Shown piece by piece: positions 33,316 to 44,806 of a DNA stretch of 64,000 bases. The notes under the pieces were generated by a model. It saw only the letters and a list, made by a program, of their open reading frames with translations. It was not told the DNA's origin and did not search any database. This DNA is from Edaphochlamys debaryana (taxonomy: Eukaryota > Chlorophyta > Chlorophyceae > Chlamydomonadales). The stretch's first letter is position 1; each line of letters begins with the position of its first letter. Both the position numbers and the translations under genes were made by a program. The DNA is taken from positions 496,001 through 560,000 of the forward strand of contig JAEHOE010000023.1 in NCBI GenBank assembly GCA_016858145.1. The letters run 5' to 3'.

Positions 33316-34643
33316 GCGAATGTCTAACGGTGGTGGAGACGGCGGCGGCTGCGGAGGCGGCGAGCTAAGCCTCCGGCGAGGGACGGCGGCTGCGAGCTTG
33401 GTGGGCTGCTCAGGTACGGTGGCGCAAGGGCGGTGTGATAGGGGGGCGAGGGAGGGAGGCAGAGGGGAGGAATGTGAGGGTGGCCGGGGCGAGCCAGGGC
33501 CCCCCCTGTGGAAGGATTTGGGGGGCGGGTCTGGGGCGCGCCACGGGGCGCACAAGCTCCGCGGGACGAGCGGCGTGCGGAGCCGTGCGGAGCTTACGTG
33601 CTCGGGGCGTGCTGCGCCTCCCGCCGGTTAGGGATGCGTGTTTCCACAGGGTTTTGCGAAGGGCGTTTGAGGGCCATAATCGAACGCGCTTGCATGCGCC
33701 TCGCCAATGTACTAAGTTGAGAACTGGGAAGGCGAACAACGCATCTGCACTACCGCGTTTCGGCGCAAGGTTGGCGGTCGGTTGGCCCCGGCACCACCCA
33801 TAGTTTCTTGGGTCGTTGGGTTGTCTTGTCCTAAGGGCTATCGCCCGCTTCAAGGGTTGGAAGGACTGAGGGACTGAAGCCTCAGCTACGCCAGTCGCTT
33901 TCTGCCACATTATGCATACGTTTTGACGGTGATGCATGTGCGAAGCGCATGCGAGAGGCCGTTTACTGGAAGGTGATGAGGTACGGCACGTAGTAGCAGG
34001 GCTGGGCAAGATTTCAGTTTGCTTCGGCAGATGAGGACCGGATTGTGATGGCGCACGGATGGGCCTCGATGGATTGCGGTACCCTCCAGACCGGAGGCTT
34101 TCACACCACCTCGGAACTCTGCCATCTGCAACTGTTAGGCGCTGTACGGATGTGGGTCCTGCCAGAGGCTTGGTGCTTTTGCAGCAGGGAGCCAGGGACA
34201 TTCTTGCTTGGCCAGTCAAGGCCGCTGTTGACCTTGGTCGAGTCATTGCGGCCCGTACGCAAACAGTTGGTGGGTCAGAATAGGAGAGGCAGGACCTGGC
34301 ATCGGGGTCGGGAGGCGTCGTTTGTAGGAGGATGGTGTGGGCAGTGAGAGGATGATGTGCGCAGAGTGTGGGGACGAAGGAAGGAAGTTCGCCGCATCTG
34401 CTCCCTGTAATAAGCTATTGACCAAATGAGATACCAGTCCTTATTAGCATCAATATGCGGATGAAGGCGGGGAGGTTCTGTGCTCGCAGGGGCCGTGCAG
34501 CGTAGTCCGGACGATGACGAAAGGGGATGCAGGTGAGCGCCGACGAGGGCGGGGAGGCAAGCACCTCGCAGGCTGGCGTTGAGTGCAGGAGTGGCCGCGT
34601 GTGGCACGACCGCACGACAGCACCGACACAAACTTGATTACAG
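33316..34643. other. Intergenic, no gene recognised
   Basis: No upstream exon of the WD40 fragment could be identified here. The stretch at about 34465-34505 (ttctgtgctcgcaggggccg and following) resembles 40110-40155, so it holds a small dispersed repeat. Confidence 0.5.
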
Positions 34644-35533
34644 GTGCGGCTGTGGGACGTCGCCTCCGGCCAGTGCTCCGCTACGCTGGAGGGACACACT
34701 GGTTACGTCACCGGCATAGCGTTCAGCCCAGGCGGAACGGTGCTTGCCAGTGTCAGCAAGGACTGTACGGTGGGTAAATGGCGGGCGGGGCGCTGGCCGG
34801 CGAGTGCGCAGGCAGGGGTGGTGCTTGCTCCGCGACAATCGTGCCACCTCCACACACACGTGTGTGCACACACACTTTGCACCGGGTCATCAGTGGCCTC
34901 CCTCACACCGCCCCAACACGATAACCACGATTGCAGGTGCGGCTGTGGGACATCGAGTCCGGAGAGTGCACCGCCACGCTGAAGGGGCACACGCACTGGA
35001 TCAACTGCGTGGCGTTCAGTCCGGACGCCAGGGTACTGGCCAGCCGAGGGGGGGACAAAACGGTGCGCAGCCGGTGCCCCGGTGGGGCCATATGGTGGCC
35101 GGGCTGGCCCTTGAAACGGAGGGCGCGTGCGGACTTGGGGGCAAGCGACCACGGGGCCAGAGCTGACGACGGATACCGTATGGGGGAATGGCTCGGGCGG
35201 GGCAGGGGCGAAGCGGCCCTGATAAACTCAGCCATCTGCGTCCGAACCTCCCGGCTACATAGCGGAACCCCGTCGCCCGCGCCTCGCAGGTGCGGCTGTG
35301 GGACGTCGCTGCTCGTCAGTGCACCGCCACGCTGGCGTCCAGCCCTGACGGCAAGATGCTAGCCAGCGGCGGTTGGGACACGACGGTGCGTGGTGGGCGG
35401 AACGATGGGGAGAGCGGTGGCGAGGTTGGGGCTTGGGGTCCCAACCCTACCGGCCCTACTTCTTCCAACCCTTCTCTTCTGCAACCCTTGCTCTGCCTGG
35501 TTGCCTCAGGTGCGGCTGATGGAGCGCCAATGA
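34644..35533 (+). CDS. WD40-repeat gene remnant, one blade per exon
   Basis: Four exon-like segments follow AG acceptors: 34644-34769, 34937-35062, 35290-35385 and 35510-35533. The first two are exactly 126 bases (42 residues), each one WD40 unit starting VRLWD with GHT, FSPGG or FSPDA, LAS and D-K/C-x-T. The third lacks ten residues (the GH-containing strand is lost; it runs CTATLASSPDG). The fourth stops after VRLMERQ. A functional propeller needs about seven blades and no start codon or upstream blade is visible. This is probably the degraded 3' end of a WD40 gene or a relic made by exon shuffling, although transcription cannot be excluded. Phase is 0 at every junction. Confidence 0.55.
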
Positions 35534-35881
35534 AGGTGGTCACGAAGCGTGGAGGAGGCGAAGCGTAGTGAGCACGAGTGAGCCACAGCAATGCGCACTT
35601 GGAAATGGAGCCTGACATGTTTGGCCGGCTGGCGTGCATATTCAAGCACGGCTCGGTGCTTGGGACAGTGGAGGGGGGTGAGGCGTGCGGTGGCGGCAAG
35701 GGTGGCGGGGGCGTGGCCTGTTCGTGGCGGGGGCTCGATGCGGGCTGCGGGCACCGTGCAGGTCCCATCGATCTCGCCTTGACCAGTCAAGACGCTTTCG
35801 ACCAAATTTAGCTCACGAGCTCGCTTGCTACCAACACGCCGCGCGAAAGCCCCAATCAGTAGTGTGCTCGGGTCGCAAGAA
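35534..35881. other. Spacer before family copy A
   Basis: No gene is seen. It should contain the promoter and 5' UTR of copy A; nothing specific is recognisable. Confidence 0.4.
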
Positions 35882-38800
35882 ATGGCGCGCAAGAAGAGGA
35901 AGCCCGCAGCGACCATGAGCAAGATCAGCGCAGAGAAGCAAAGCCAAGCTGGTGACGAGGCAGACGTGAAGCGGCTGTCTGAGCTTGCGGCGCGGCTGTT
36001 GCGAGGGACCACCGGCGAGAGCGTCCTCAGGTATGCTTGAGCTTCGGCGGTCCGCAGCCACTCGCCTGCTGCACACACACGATAAGGGACATATCCATCA
36101 TGGTACACTGTAGAATGTTGGCAAAAAAGCCGCGTCTGGAGTGGAGCTGTCGATGCCTGGCAAACCTGCCTTCCTTCTCCACCCGTTGTCTGCCCGTTGT
36201 GTCCACAGCGCTGCTGAGCTCACCGCCTTGTGTGGACAGCTGACAAACCTGAGCGACCTGGTGGAGGCGTCGGAGAAGGCCGGCAATGTCGATGCACGTC
36301 TGCTCCTTCTGCGCAGGCTCGCACTTCCTGTGCTGCAGCTCACGGCGTGGGGGGCCCGTGTCCGCCTGCAAGAGGCCATCCTTGCCGCATTCGACGCAGC
36401 CCCGTCGGATGAGTCCGACTCGCCCTGCCGCCAAAGCCCCTCGCTCGCCGTGGCGGAGCTGGCGTGTCAGCTCTTCGGGAAGCTTGTGGAACCGCTTCCC
36501 GCGACACCGACGCAGCTGCAATCGCCGCTGCTTTCAAACCAGGTCGACCTCTGCCGCGGCCTGCTCAAGACGCAGACGCTGCGGGCCGCGGCCAAGCAGG
36601 CTGCTGTTGCTGCTGCACGAGCTGGCGTGCAACCTGCCCGTGGGGGAGCGAGCGGCCGCGGCGGGGGCGGCCGCGCCGAACGGCGCGGCGGTGTTTGCGG
36701 CGCAGGGGGGGCGCGGAGGCCAGGACGCAGCCGAGGAACCCTTCGTGGACCTCCTCACGCAGGCCGCGAGCGCTTTCCTGCCCGCCTACGTCGACCTGTA
36801 CGACGTGCTGGACCACTTCAGACACCAGGCAGCCGCCGTGCCCTCCTCCGGCGGCCCCGAGCCTCCGGCCCCGGCCCCCGGCCCCAGCCAGACCGCCGCA
36901 GCGGAGGCTGCAGATAGGGTGGAGGCCGCCTTGGAGCGGGTTCTGTATGGCTCGGCGGCGCACTACGCTGTGGTGTTGCTCGGCGCGAGCTCGCTGTGCG
37001 TTGCTGACGGCCAGATCAGCTACGGCCTGGAACGGGTCTTCCGCCGCCTGGTGAGCCTTGCGTGCTTGCCCCCTTTCCCCAGCAGCGAGGCCGCCTCCGG
37101 CAGCAGCGCTGCCCCGCCAGACGCGGCCCCGGACGGCGGCCGCACTGAAATGTACCACAGCTTGCTCTTCGCCTTTCTCCACGCGCTGGCGGCGCCGCTG
37201 CCCCTCCGAACGCCGCCACTCAAGGCCCGGGCGGCGGTGGCTCTGGCGCTGCGGCTGGGCCGGGTCGCGCTGGCCTCGGCCCGGGGCTGCGGCTCCAGGC
37301 CCCCGCCCTCCGAGCCCTCGCCCGATGACCCCTCCATCGTCTTTCCCAAGGACTTGGCCGCGGTCACAATCAACAGCGTGCTTTCCCTGTGCGCCGACGT
37401 CCATGCCGTCCCCGACCCCACCAGCGAGGCTCCCATGCGGCCCTTCCGGCGGTCGAGCTGGGCGAGGGAGGCGGAGGCGGCGTGGCGGCGGTGGGTGGAC
37501 GTGGTGCGGTGGGCCGTGCCGTGTATGGAGAAGGAGGACGTGGCACAGGTGGTCGACTTTGGGCTGGTGCTCACGAGTGAGCTCCTGTGCGAGCTGTGGG
37601 ACCAAGGTAGGGAAAGGTGATGGGCGGGTACGTTCTGGCGCAGGAACAGGGCTTAGGCCCATGCTATCGCACCCCTTTGCGCCGTAAAAGCAAGCTGTGC
37701 CGGATAACTAATGGCGTTCAAACAGACTTAGGCAGTAGGCTATGCATGCTGCCCGTGCCCACCTTCTCACCTCTCAGCAGTAAACATTTTGGCTGTTCAC
37801 CTCCGTACGCCCTTTCGTGGCTCCCAGTACTGCAGGCGCTGGGCCCCTGCCCGCCGCCGTGCCCCCCGAGCTGTCCGCCCCGCTGCGCGCCGGCTGCCTG
37901 CCCGCCCTGGAGCTGGTCATTCGCCGAGCGGGCGAGGAGCCGGAGGGGCCGTACGGCGCGGTGCTCTCTGCCCTGTGCAGCGCACCAGACCACGCCTTTG
38001 CCTCACTGCTCCGAGCGCTGCTGGCGTACGGCGAGCCCCGTCAGGGTGCGGCCCTGGTGTCCTCTATGGCCACGGTGCTGAGGCGGACTGCGGCCAATGC
38101 GGCCTCAACGCCAGGCGCCTGGCGCCCTGGGGAGCACGTTGGCCTGGCGTCGTTCGACCTCACCGTCCGTCTCCTCAAAGACACGGCCCGAGCCTCCAAA
38201 TGCGGAGGGCTGACCGCCCCCGAGCGCCGCCTGTCGCTCCTGCTGTCGCTTGGCGCGGCGGAGTGGCTGCCGCCGCTGGGGCTGCTGACGAGGCGGGTGG
38301 CGGACTGGGCAGTAGGCAGCGCCGTGGCTGGCCAGGCTTCCTCTTCACTAGCTGCACGGCTGTGGGCCAACTACTGCGGCCGCCTGCTCGACGGGCTGCT
38401 CGTGTGGGTCGCAGCGGCGACGGCGGCTCAGCCGCAGCCGCCCGGCTCCGCGCCCGGCAGCGGCAGCTGCGGCCCCGGCCCCCGCCTCTCTGCCTGGCAG
38501 CGGTTTGCGGTGGAGGAGGCGGGGGCGGTGCAGCTGGTGGGGGCGGCACTGGCGCTGGCGGAGGGACGGGCGGAGGCGGAGGCAGCACGGGCGGAGGCGG
38601 GCACCGGCAGTGATGGCCCAAGGAGTAGCGACGATACCGATGGTGGCGAGCGGTATCTGCTCTGCCCCTTCCTGGTCGCCGCATGCTGCCTGAGCCTGGC
38701 CCGCCTGGTCGCCTCTCGCGAGTTGCTGGCGGCTGCCGGGGAGGGGCCCCGCTTACCCTGGCGGTCCCAGGCTCTGCGGGCGCTGAGGGCTGAGGTGGAG

Positions 38801-39157
38801 TCCGAAAGCAAGGGCGAGGAGGACGGGGCGGTCTGCGGTGCCGCCCTGGCGCAGCTGGCTACCGGCCTGGCGCGAGTGAGCTCGGGGGCGGAGGGGCTGG
38901 GCGTCAGCACGGAGGCGCTCGAGAGGGGCGCCCTGGCCGCCGGCCGTGTCTCCGAAGCCCTATCGGAGCCCCCCGCTCTCCGGCCCCTGGCCGAGGCCAG
39001 GGCCCTGTGGCCGCCCCGCGCCTGCGCCAACCCCACCTGCGTCAGCCTGGCGGGCGACAGCGCTGCGGACGCTCCCCCTCCGCGGCCTGCGGGGCTGGGC
39101 GGCTGCTGCAGCGCGGCATGCGCCCAGGAGCTGGCGGGGCGGCGGAAGGCCCAATAA
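35882..39157 (+). CDS. Tandem family copy A, frame disrupted
   Basis: Exons: 35882-36030, 36209-37606 and 37836-39157, the same three-exon plan as copy B. The N-terminus is MARKKRKP (basic, nuclear-localisation-like). Exon 2 holds VDLCRGLLKTQTLRAAAKQ, then loses frame at about 36597 relative to the paralogue and lacks roughly 80 residues there. The second frame then continues without a stop (LLLLLHELACNLPVG and onward) to the exon 2 donor. Exon 3 begins GALGPLPAAVPPELSAPLR and ends with the clipped MYND-like tail RACANPTCVSLAG...GGCCSAACAQEL. A non-triplet deletion would explain it and implies a pseudogene unless an unseen intron restores the frame. Function is unknown; the family is helical and Ala/Leu-rich like an ARM/HEAT-type repeat protein, but I cannot prove that. 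Confidence 0.65.
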
Positions 39158-40702
39158 TCTAGTGCGGTCATGGTATGCAGGTTGCAGGGTGATGAGTTGG
39201 CAACCATGCGGGGACGGATGGTATGAACTGCTGATGTTTACAATGGGGTCGCTCGTAGCTGCGTGCTGATGGCATCGCAGGTGTGTGCGGGTCCAGCCGT
39301 AGACCGTAACCGTAACCTGTCAGAGAGACGGTGCAAGGGCAATTACGCAGGAAAGGAACTAGGCCTTGACAGCTGTGGCAATGATCGCCGGGTGCGCAAG
39401 TGGGCTCAGGTTCGTCACGGCCTGCTTCTGCTCCTGCATGCTGCTCACGCCCCCGATGGCGGCCCGGCAGGAAGACGGATGGCCCTGGCCGAGTGGTCGG
39501 ACCTACGCCCCAGCATGCATGGGGCTGGAGACTGAAAGCAAAGAAATTATACAATGTGTATTTGCTCTGAGACCGTTGTGAGAGAAGTGGCAGATGCCCG
39601 CAACTGCTTTGGGTTGAAGATGATGAGAGGCAGCGGCCCCCGACAGCCGCCCATTTCAGGGCTTGAGCAGCCCGATGTGGCGGGACGGAGGTGCGGGGTG
39701 AACTCCGTGGGGCAGGGCTGGCCGAGCTTTGGCGCCTGCCGCCTGAGTTATGCTGCGTGTGCCGGCCAGACAGCTGCAGGCCCGCCTGCGGGGCCTCCTG
39801 GGGCAGGGCCTTGACGCAAGCGAGTCGTGCTGACGCCGGTAAGGGAAGAGGCGTAATGGCATCGGGTTATGGTATGTTTGCTGGGGGCACAATAGTCAGG
39901 AGCTCCTGCAACTTTTGGGGCGCGGCGTGGCTACTCCCACGGCGGCCGCGGGTGCCGTGCGCACATCTGCCGGTCCGGCCGTTGCACTTGTAACCTACCC
40001 CCAGGCTCTGACAGCAAGCGGTGACATCTAGTTTCGGTTTGGGGCAACCAGGGGTTTCTGTGCTAGTTTGGGGCAACCAGGGGCTTCTGTGCCAGTTTGG
40101 GGCAACCAGGGGTTTCTGTGCTAGCAGGCTAGCAGGGCCGTGCAGTGTAGTCGGAGGGTAGGAACGAGGGCTTGACTCCGCCGCCCCCCCTCCACCGGCC
40201 ATCCTGGACCTTCGCGACTCCCATCTCGACCCCTTGCCCACCCCCTACGCCCCCGCCAAGCACGTTCAGTCCCTACGGCCCAGCAGTCGGCTGGTCGCTT
40301 CTCAGAGCGACAAGCTTGTGAAACGCCACCTGCCAAACCCCGCCGTTGCCCCTCCCCCTCCCCAGTCCCCCACTTGCCCCCAAACACCTGCCGCGCTATC
40401 TTTCCCAACAATCCGACCCCCCCCCCCCACCTTCAGCGCCTGGTCCCGCTCCCCGGGGGTTGGAGGATGGTCACGAGGCGAAACACAACTCCACATGGAG
40501 TCACGGACCCGCTCAAAGTGTTGCGACTACTTCTATGCATATGGCTAGATAGCAACAGCGGGCTTGGTTTGAGCTTGAGCAACCGCTTCTTGGGGGGCGC
40601 AAAACCCTACAAAGACCCTCCTGTTGCTACCATACAAGCCTCCGTTTAGTCCTGGGCCTGACTTTTAGTCCTGGGAGTGGTTCGGAAGCGAGGAGGACGA
40701 GG
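39158..40702. other. Spacer between copies A and B
   Basis: Holds the 3 x 29-bp tandem repeat (40036-40124), a TGTAA near 39989 that could end copy A transcripts, and the 5' flank of copy B. That flank, from about 40480, is similar to the 5' flank of copy C (from about 45620): cggggtgaaacacaa, gcgggcttgg, gggcgcaaaac and actacgaagac-like blocks are shared. The duplicated unit therefore includes the promoter. Confidence 0.6.
40036..40124. repeat. Three 29-bp tandem repeats
   Basis: Three consecutive units of tttggggcaaccaggggttt followed by ctgtgctag, the middle one with two substitutions. The sequence that follows (gcagggccgtgcagtgtagtc) also occurs, diverged, at about 34485-34505. Confidence 0.9.
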
Positions 40703-43700
40703 ATGCCGCGCAAGAAGCGCGGCAAAGCCAAGGACAAGGCAGCGACCAAGACCTCTAGCAGCAGCAATGTCGAAACCGACCTCAAGAGCCTCCCCGGGCT
40801 GGTGGATCGATTGCTGCGGCTCCCCGGCAAGGGCGCCGAGCTGAGGTGAGCGCCATCCCAACGCCCCTTCTCCAGCTGCGCCCAAGGCGCTTGACGCGTG
40901 CTGCTAAGCGTGTTTGCCGACTCAAACCTGACATGCGTTCAGCCTTGAACTAGGCAGCGTCACTCGGGGTGCAGACGCGTGTGATCCTCTCTTTCCGTGA
41001 CCTCGCCATCCCGCTCCCTCCGCCCCTCTGCTCCTCCGCCTCAGCGAGGCCGAGCTCCGCGCCCTGCGCGACAGGCTGCAGCGCCTGACGACTTGGCTCG
41101 AGGGATGCGCAGAAGCCGGCGACAGTGTTCCTGCCAGGCGGACGCTCTCGCCGTATGGTGTGGCCCTGCTGCGCCTCGCGGCTTGGGCGGTGCACGTGAG
41201 CCCGCGGCAGGACCTGAGGGCAGTGCTGGAAGCCCGGAAGGAGAACGTCGCAGAATCCACCAAGTTAGAGGTGGTCAAGGCGGCCGGCCTCGTTGTCTGC
41301 GCCGCAATGTCAGCTGCCGTTCCGCAGCGCCGGTCCCTGGCGGAGCCGTCAGAGGTCGACCTCTGCCGGCGGCTGCTCAAGATGCAGACGCTCCGGGCCG
41401 CAGCCAAGCAGCTGGCCGAGTGCCTGGAACTGCTCAAGAGCACCGCCAGAGAAGAGGGCCTGCAGGCGGTACTTGTTGCCGCTCCTGGCAGGGGTGCCGT
41501 GCGCGGTGTCTTCTGGGCCACCACGGTCAACCCGGCGGCCTGGCGTGCACAGCAGCTGCTGGTGAGCAGCATGTCGCTCGTAGAGGCCGTCTCCAAGGTC
41601 GCGCGCAGCCAGGCCGTGCTCGCGCCCCTGGTGGAGGAACTCGTGGCCGAGCTGCGGACCAGTGCCGTGATGGAGCACGCGGCCAGGCTCGTTCTGGACC
41701 TGGTGCGCGTGATGCGGCCGCCCGCCGCCCAAGACGACAACGACGACGACGACGCCCAGGCCCTGAACGTGTGCGTGGGGACGTTTATGCCCGGCCTGAT
41801 CGATGCCGCCTCGCGCTTCCTCGTCGTGTACAATCAGCTGGACGGTGTGCTGGACCGAGTGCGGTCGCACATCGAGAAAGGAGAGGCGCGGGCAGCCCCA
41901 GAGGACAGCGATGCGGAGGGTACAAGCCAGGAGGACGATGAGGAGGAGGAGGGGCAGGGCACAAAGTTGGATGCCTCGCAGCGCGGCTGGCTGCGGCCCG
42001 GGGACGCTGCTGACAGTGCTACGGTGGAGGCGGCCCGCCGCGCAGAGGCCTCGCTGCAGGGCGTCCTATTTGGCTCCACTGCGTGTTACGCGGTGCTGGC
42101 CTTCGGTGTGGCCTCCATGGGGGCCGCGGACGGGCAGACCTTCTACGGCCTGCTCAGCATCATCAATGGGGTCCCCGCTTTCGTCCGGAGGTTCGACGAC
42201 GCTCCGGGGCCATCCATCCCCCGGGGCAGCCGACCCATGGTGGAGCCCAGCCTGCTCTCCGCCCTTCTGAAGGCGCTCAGGGGCTCCCTCACTGCCCCCA
42301 AGCCGCCGGTCACGTGCCGGGCGGTGGTCGCGATGGCGCTCAGGCTCGGACGCATCGGGCTGGCCTCCGCCCTCGGATGTGGCGCGCGGCCAGCGCCCGC
42401 GGCGCCCTCGCCGGATGACCCGAGCGTTGTGGTGCTCAGGGTGACGGGCTTGGCGACCGTGACCACCTGCCTCGACATGTGTTACCACCTGCAAAGCCCA
42501 GTGACCGGGGTCAGCAGCTGGGTTCCCGTGCGGCCCTTCCGGCGGCCCAGCTGGGCGGCGGAGGCGGAGGCGGCGTGGCGGCTGTGGGTGGACGCGGTGC
42601 GGCGGGCCGTGCCGCGCATGAACGACGGGGAGCGGCAGCTGATCGCGGCTCAGGGCTGCATGCTGACCAGCAAGCTGTTGGAGGAGTTATGGGATGACGG
42701 TGGGTGCGTGGGCTTGTCAGGCAACGCTGCAGCACTTCGGGCTATGCCGCAAGGCCCTGCCTGGCATAACATATAGTGGGGTATCACGTTCGGCCCGCCT
42801 TTGTATCCCCTGCCTGCCACAGACGCTGGCCCCCTACCCGCCCCTGCGCCCCCCGAGGTGTCCGTCCCGCTGCGCGCCGGCTGCCTGCCCGCCCTGGAGC
42901 TGGTCATCCGCCGAGCGGGCGAGGAGCCGGAGCGGCCCTACGGCAAGTTCTTCTCTGCCCTATGTGAGCTGCCCGGCGACCTCCTCGTGGGCCTCCTCCA
43001 GACCCTTCTCGCGTACGGCGAGCCCCGCCAGGGCGCGGCCCTGATCGTCTCGCTGAGCACGGTGCTGAGGCGGCTGGCAGGAAGCTCCGGCTTGCTCCTG
43101 GACGATTGGGAGCCTGAGGCCGATGCCCGCCAGGCTGCTGTGTTCCTCGCTACCCAGCACCTAACCATGGCTCCACTGCACGGCGGGCCTGGCGAGGATG
43201 CAGGCTCGCCTGAGGCGCAGCTGTCCCTCCTGCTGGCGCTCGGGGCGGCGGAGTGGCTTCCGCCGCTGTCACGACTGGCGAGGCGGGCGGCAGAGCGGGT
43301 GCTCAAGAGCGCCGGCGCTGTGGGGCAGGACAGCCCTTCCAGCTGGGAGCTGCTGAACGAGCGCGGCCAGCTCCTAATAAATGTGCTGCTCCTGTGGATT
43401 GCGGCGCTCACGTCCCCTGATCTGCAGCCCCCTGACTCCGCGCCCGGCAGCGGCAGCGGCAGCGGCAGCTCCGGCCTCTCCGCCTGGAGGCGATTCGTGG
43501 TGAACGAGGTTGCGGCGGTGCAGCTGGTGGGGGCGGCACTGGCGCTGGCGGAGAGACGGGCAGCGGAGGCGGCGAGGGTGGAGGCGGACGCCAGCGGTGG
43601 TGGCAGTAGCAGCAGCAGCGATGACGAAGGTGGGAGCGAGTGGTACGACCTCTCCCCTTACCTGGTCGCTTCGTGCTGCCTGCGCCTGGCCCGCTTCCTC

Positions 43701-44165
43701 CCCGCTCGCAAGCTGCTGGCGACAGCCTGTCCCAGCTCCTGCTTCCCCTGGCTGCCCGAGGCGCTGAGGGCACTGAGGGCAGAGTTGGAGTCCGAAGGCG
43801 AGAACGAAAAGTATGGGGCGGAGTGCAGTGCCGCCCTGGAGCAGCTGGCGGCCGCCCTAGAGCGAGCGAGCTCGGGGGCCGGAGGCGGCGGTGGAAGGGT
43901 GGAGGGTCTGGGCTTGAGCGCTAAGATGCTGGACAGGAATGCGCACATTGCCCGCGCTTTGTCCGGATTCGATTGCTGCCTACCGGCCGTGAAGCCCCTG
44001 GCCGAGGCCCGGGCCCTGCGGCCGCCCCGCGCCTGCGCCAACCCCACCTGCGTCAGCCTGGCGGGCGACAGCGCTGCGGACGCTCCCCCTCCGCGGCCTG
44101 CGGGGCTGGGCGGCTGCTGCAGCGAGGAATGCGCCCAGGAGCTGGCGGGTGGGCCGCGGCAGTGA
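40703..44165 (+). CDS. Tandem family copy B, intact, unknown function
   Basis: Exons: 40703-40845, 41045-42699 and 42823-44165 give 1,046 residues with consistent phases. The N-terminus is MPRKKRGKAKDK (basic). Exon 2 carries the family core: LTTWLEGCAEAG, VDLCRRLLKMQTLRAAAKQL, AVMEHAARLVLDLVRVM, an acidic stretch (~residues 340-365), ASLQGVLFGSTACYAVLAF, DGQTFYGLLS, LRLGRIGLASALGC and FRRPSWAAEAEAAWRLW. Exon 3 carries PLRAGCLPALELVIRRAGEEPE, LLAYGEPRQGAAL, LGAAEWLPPL, YLVASCCLRLARFL and the tail RACANPTCVSLAGDS...LGGCCSEECAQELAG, which looks like a MYND zinc finger that has lost its middle Cys pair and its His/Cys end. I do not recognise a published function. It is the only intact copy in this cluster. 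Confidence 0.85.
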
Positions 44166-44462
44166 GGCAAGGGACCGTGCAGGTGGCTGTCTTGGGTTGC
44201 TCAACGGTAGTGGGGTAGGACCCGGACCACGGGTACGGACACAGTGGTGAGGCCAATAGGCAAGGGTGGTTGCCCGAAGGAAGGGAAAGGGCTGAGCCCC
44301 GTGTTCTCCCCCTGCACTGGACTATCGAGTGTTAGGGGCTGTGGTTGGTGGTAACACACTGGTAACTACATCACTACTGTGGTCATTGTGACTACATCCA
44401 GCTCTATATGGGTAGCAAGAGGCTCTTGACACGCAATTGACCTGGTCTGGCGTAGTCAGTAG
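44166..44462. other. Copy B 3' region
   Basis: No gene is present. It contains the motif gggaaagggctgagcccc (44283-44300), shared with the 160-bp repeats near the Fanzor gene. The first ~20 bases after the copy B stop (ggcaagggaccgtgca) recur after fragment D. Confidence 0.6.
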
Positions 44463-44806
44463 ACAAGGAGGACGGGGCGGTCTGCGGTGCGGCCCTGGAG
44501 CAGCTGGCTACCGGCCTGGAGCGAGCGAGCTCGGGGGCCGGCGGGAGCGGCGTGGCGGAGGGGCTGGGCGCGAGCGCCGAGGCGCTCAAGAAGGGCTTGC
44601 GAGCCGCCTGCCGCCTTGCCCGAGCCCAGTCGGAGCTGCCCACCGTCCAGCCCCTGGCCGAGGCCAGGGCCGTGCGGCCAGCTGGTGCCTGCTCAGCCTG
44701 GCGGGCGACAGCGCTGTAGGAGCTCCCCTGTAGCATCCTGCGGGGCTGGGCTGCTACTGCAGCGAGGCGTGTGCGAAGGCGCTGGCGGGGCAGAGTGCGG
44801 CAGTGA
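44463..44806 (+). pseudogene. Family fragment D (exon 3 end only)
   Basis: Similar to the last ~340 coding bases of copies A and B: DGAVCGAALEQLATGLERASSGA, then PLAEARA, then a corrupted Cys-rich tail with in-frame stops. The duplicated piece runs past the stop into the shared gtgaggcaagggaccgtgca. There is no upstream part, so this is a 3' partial tandem duplicate. Confidence 0.8.
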
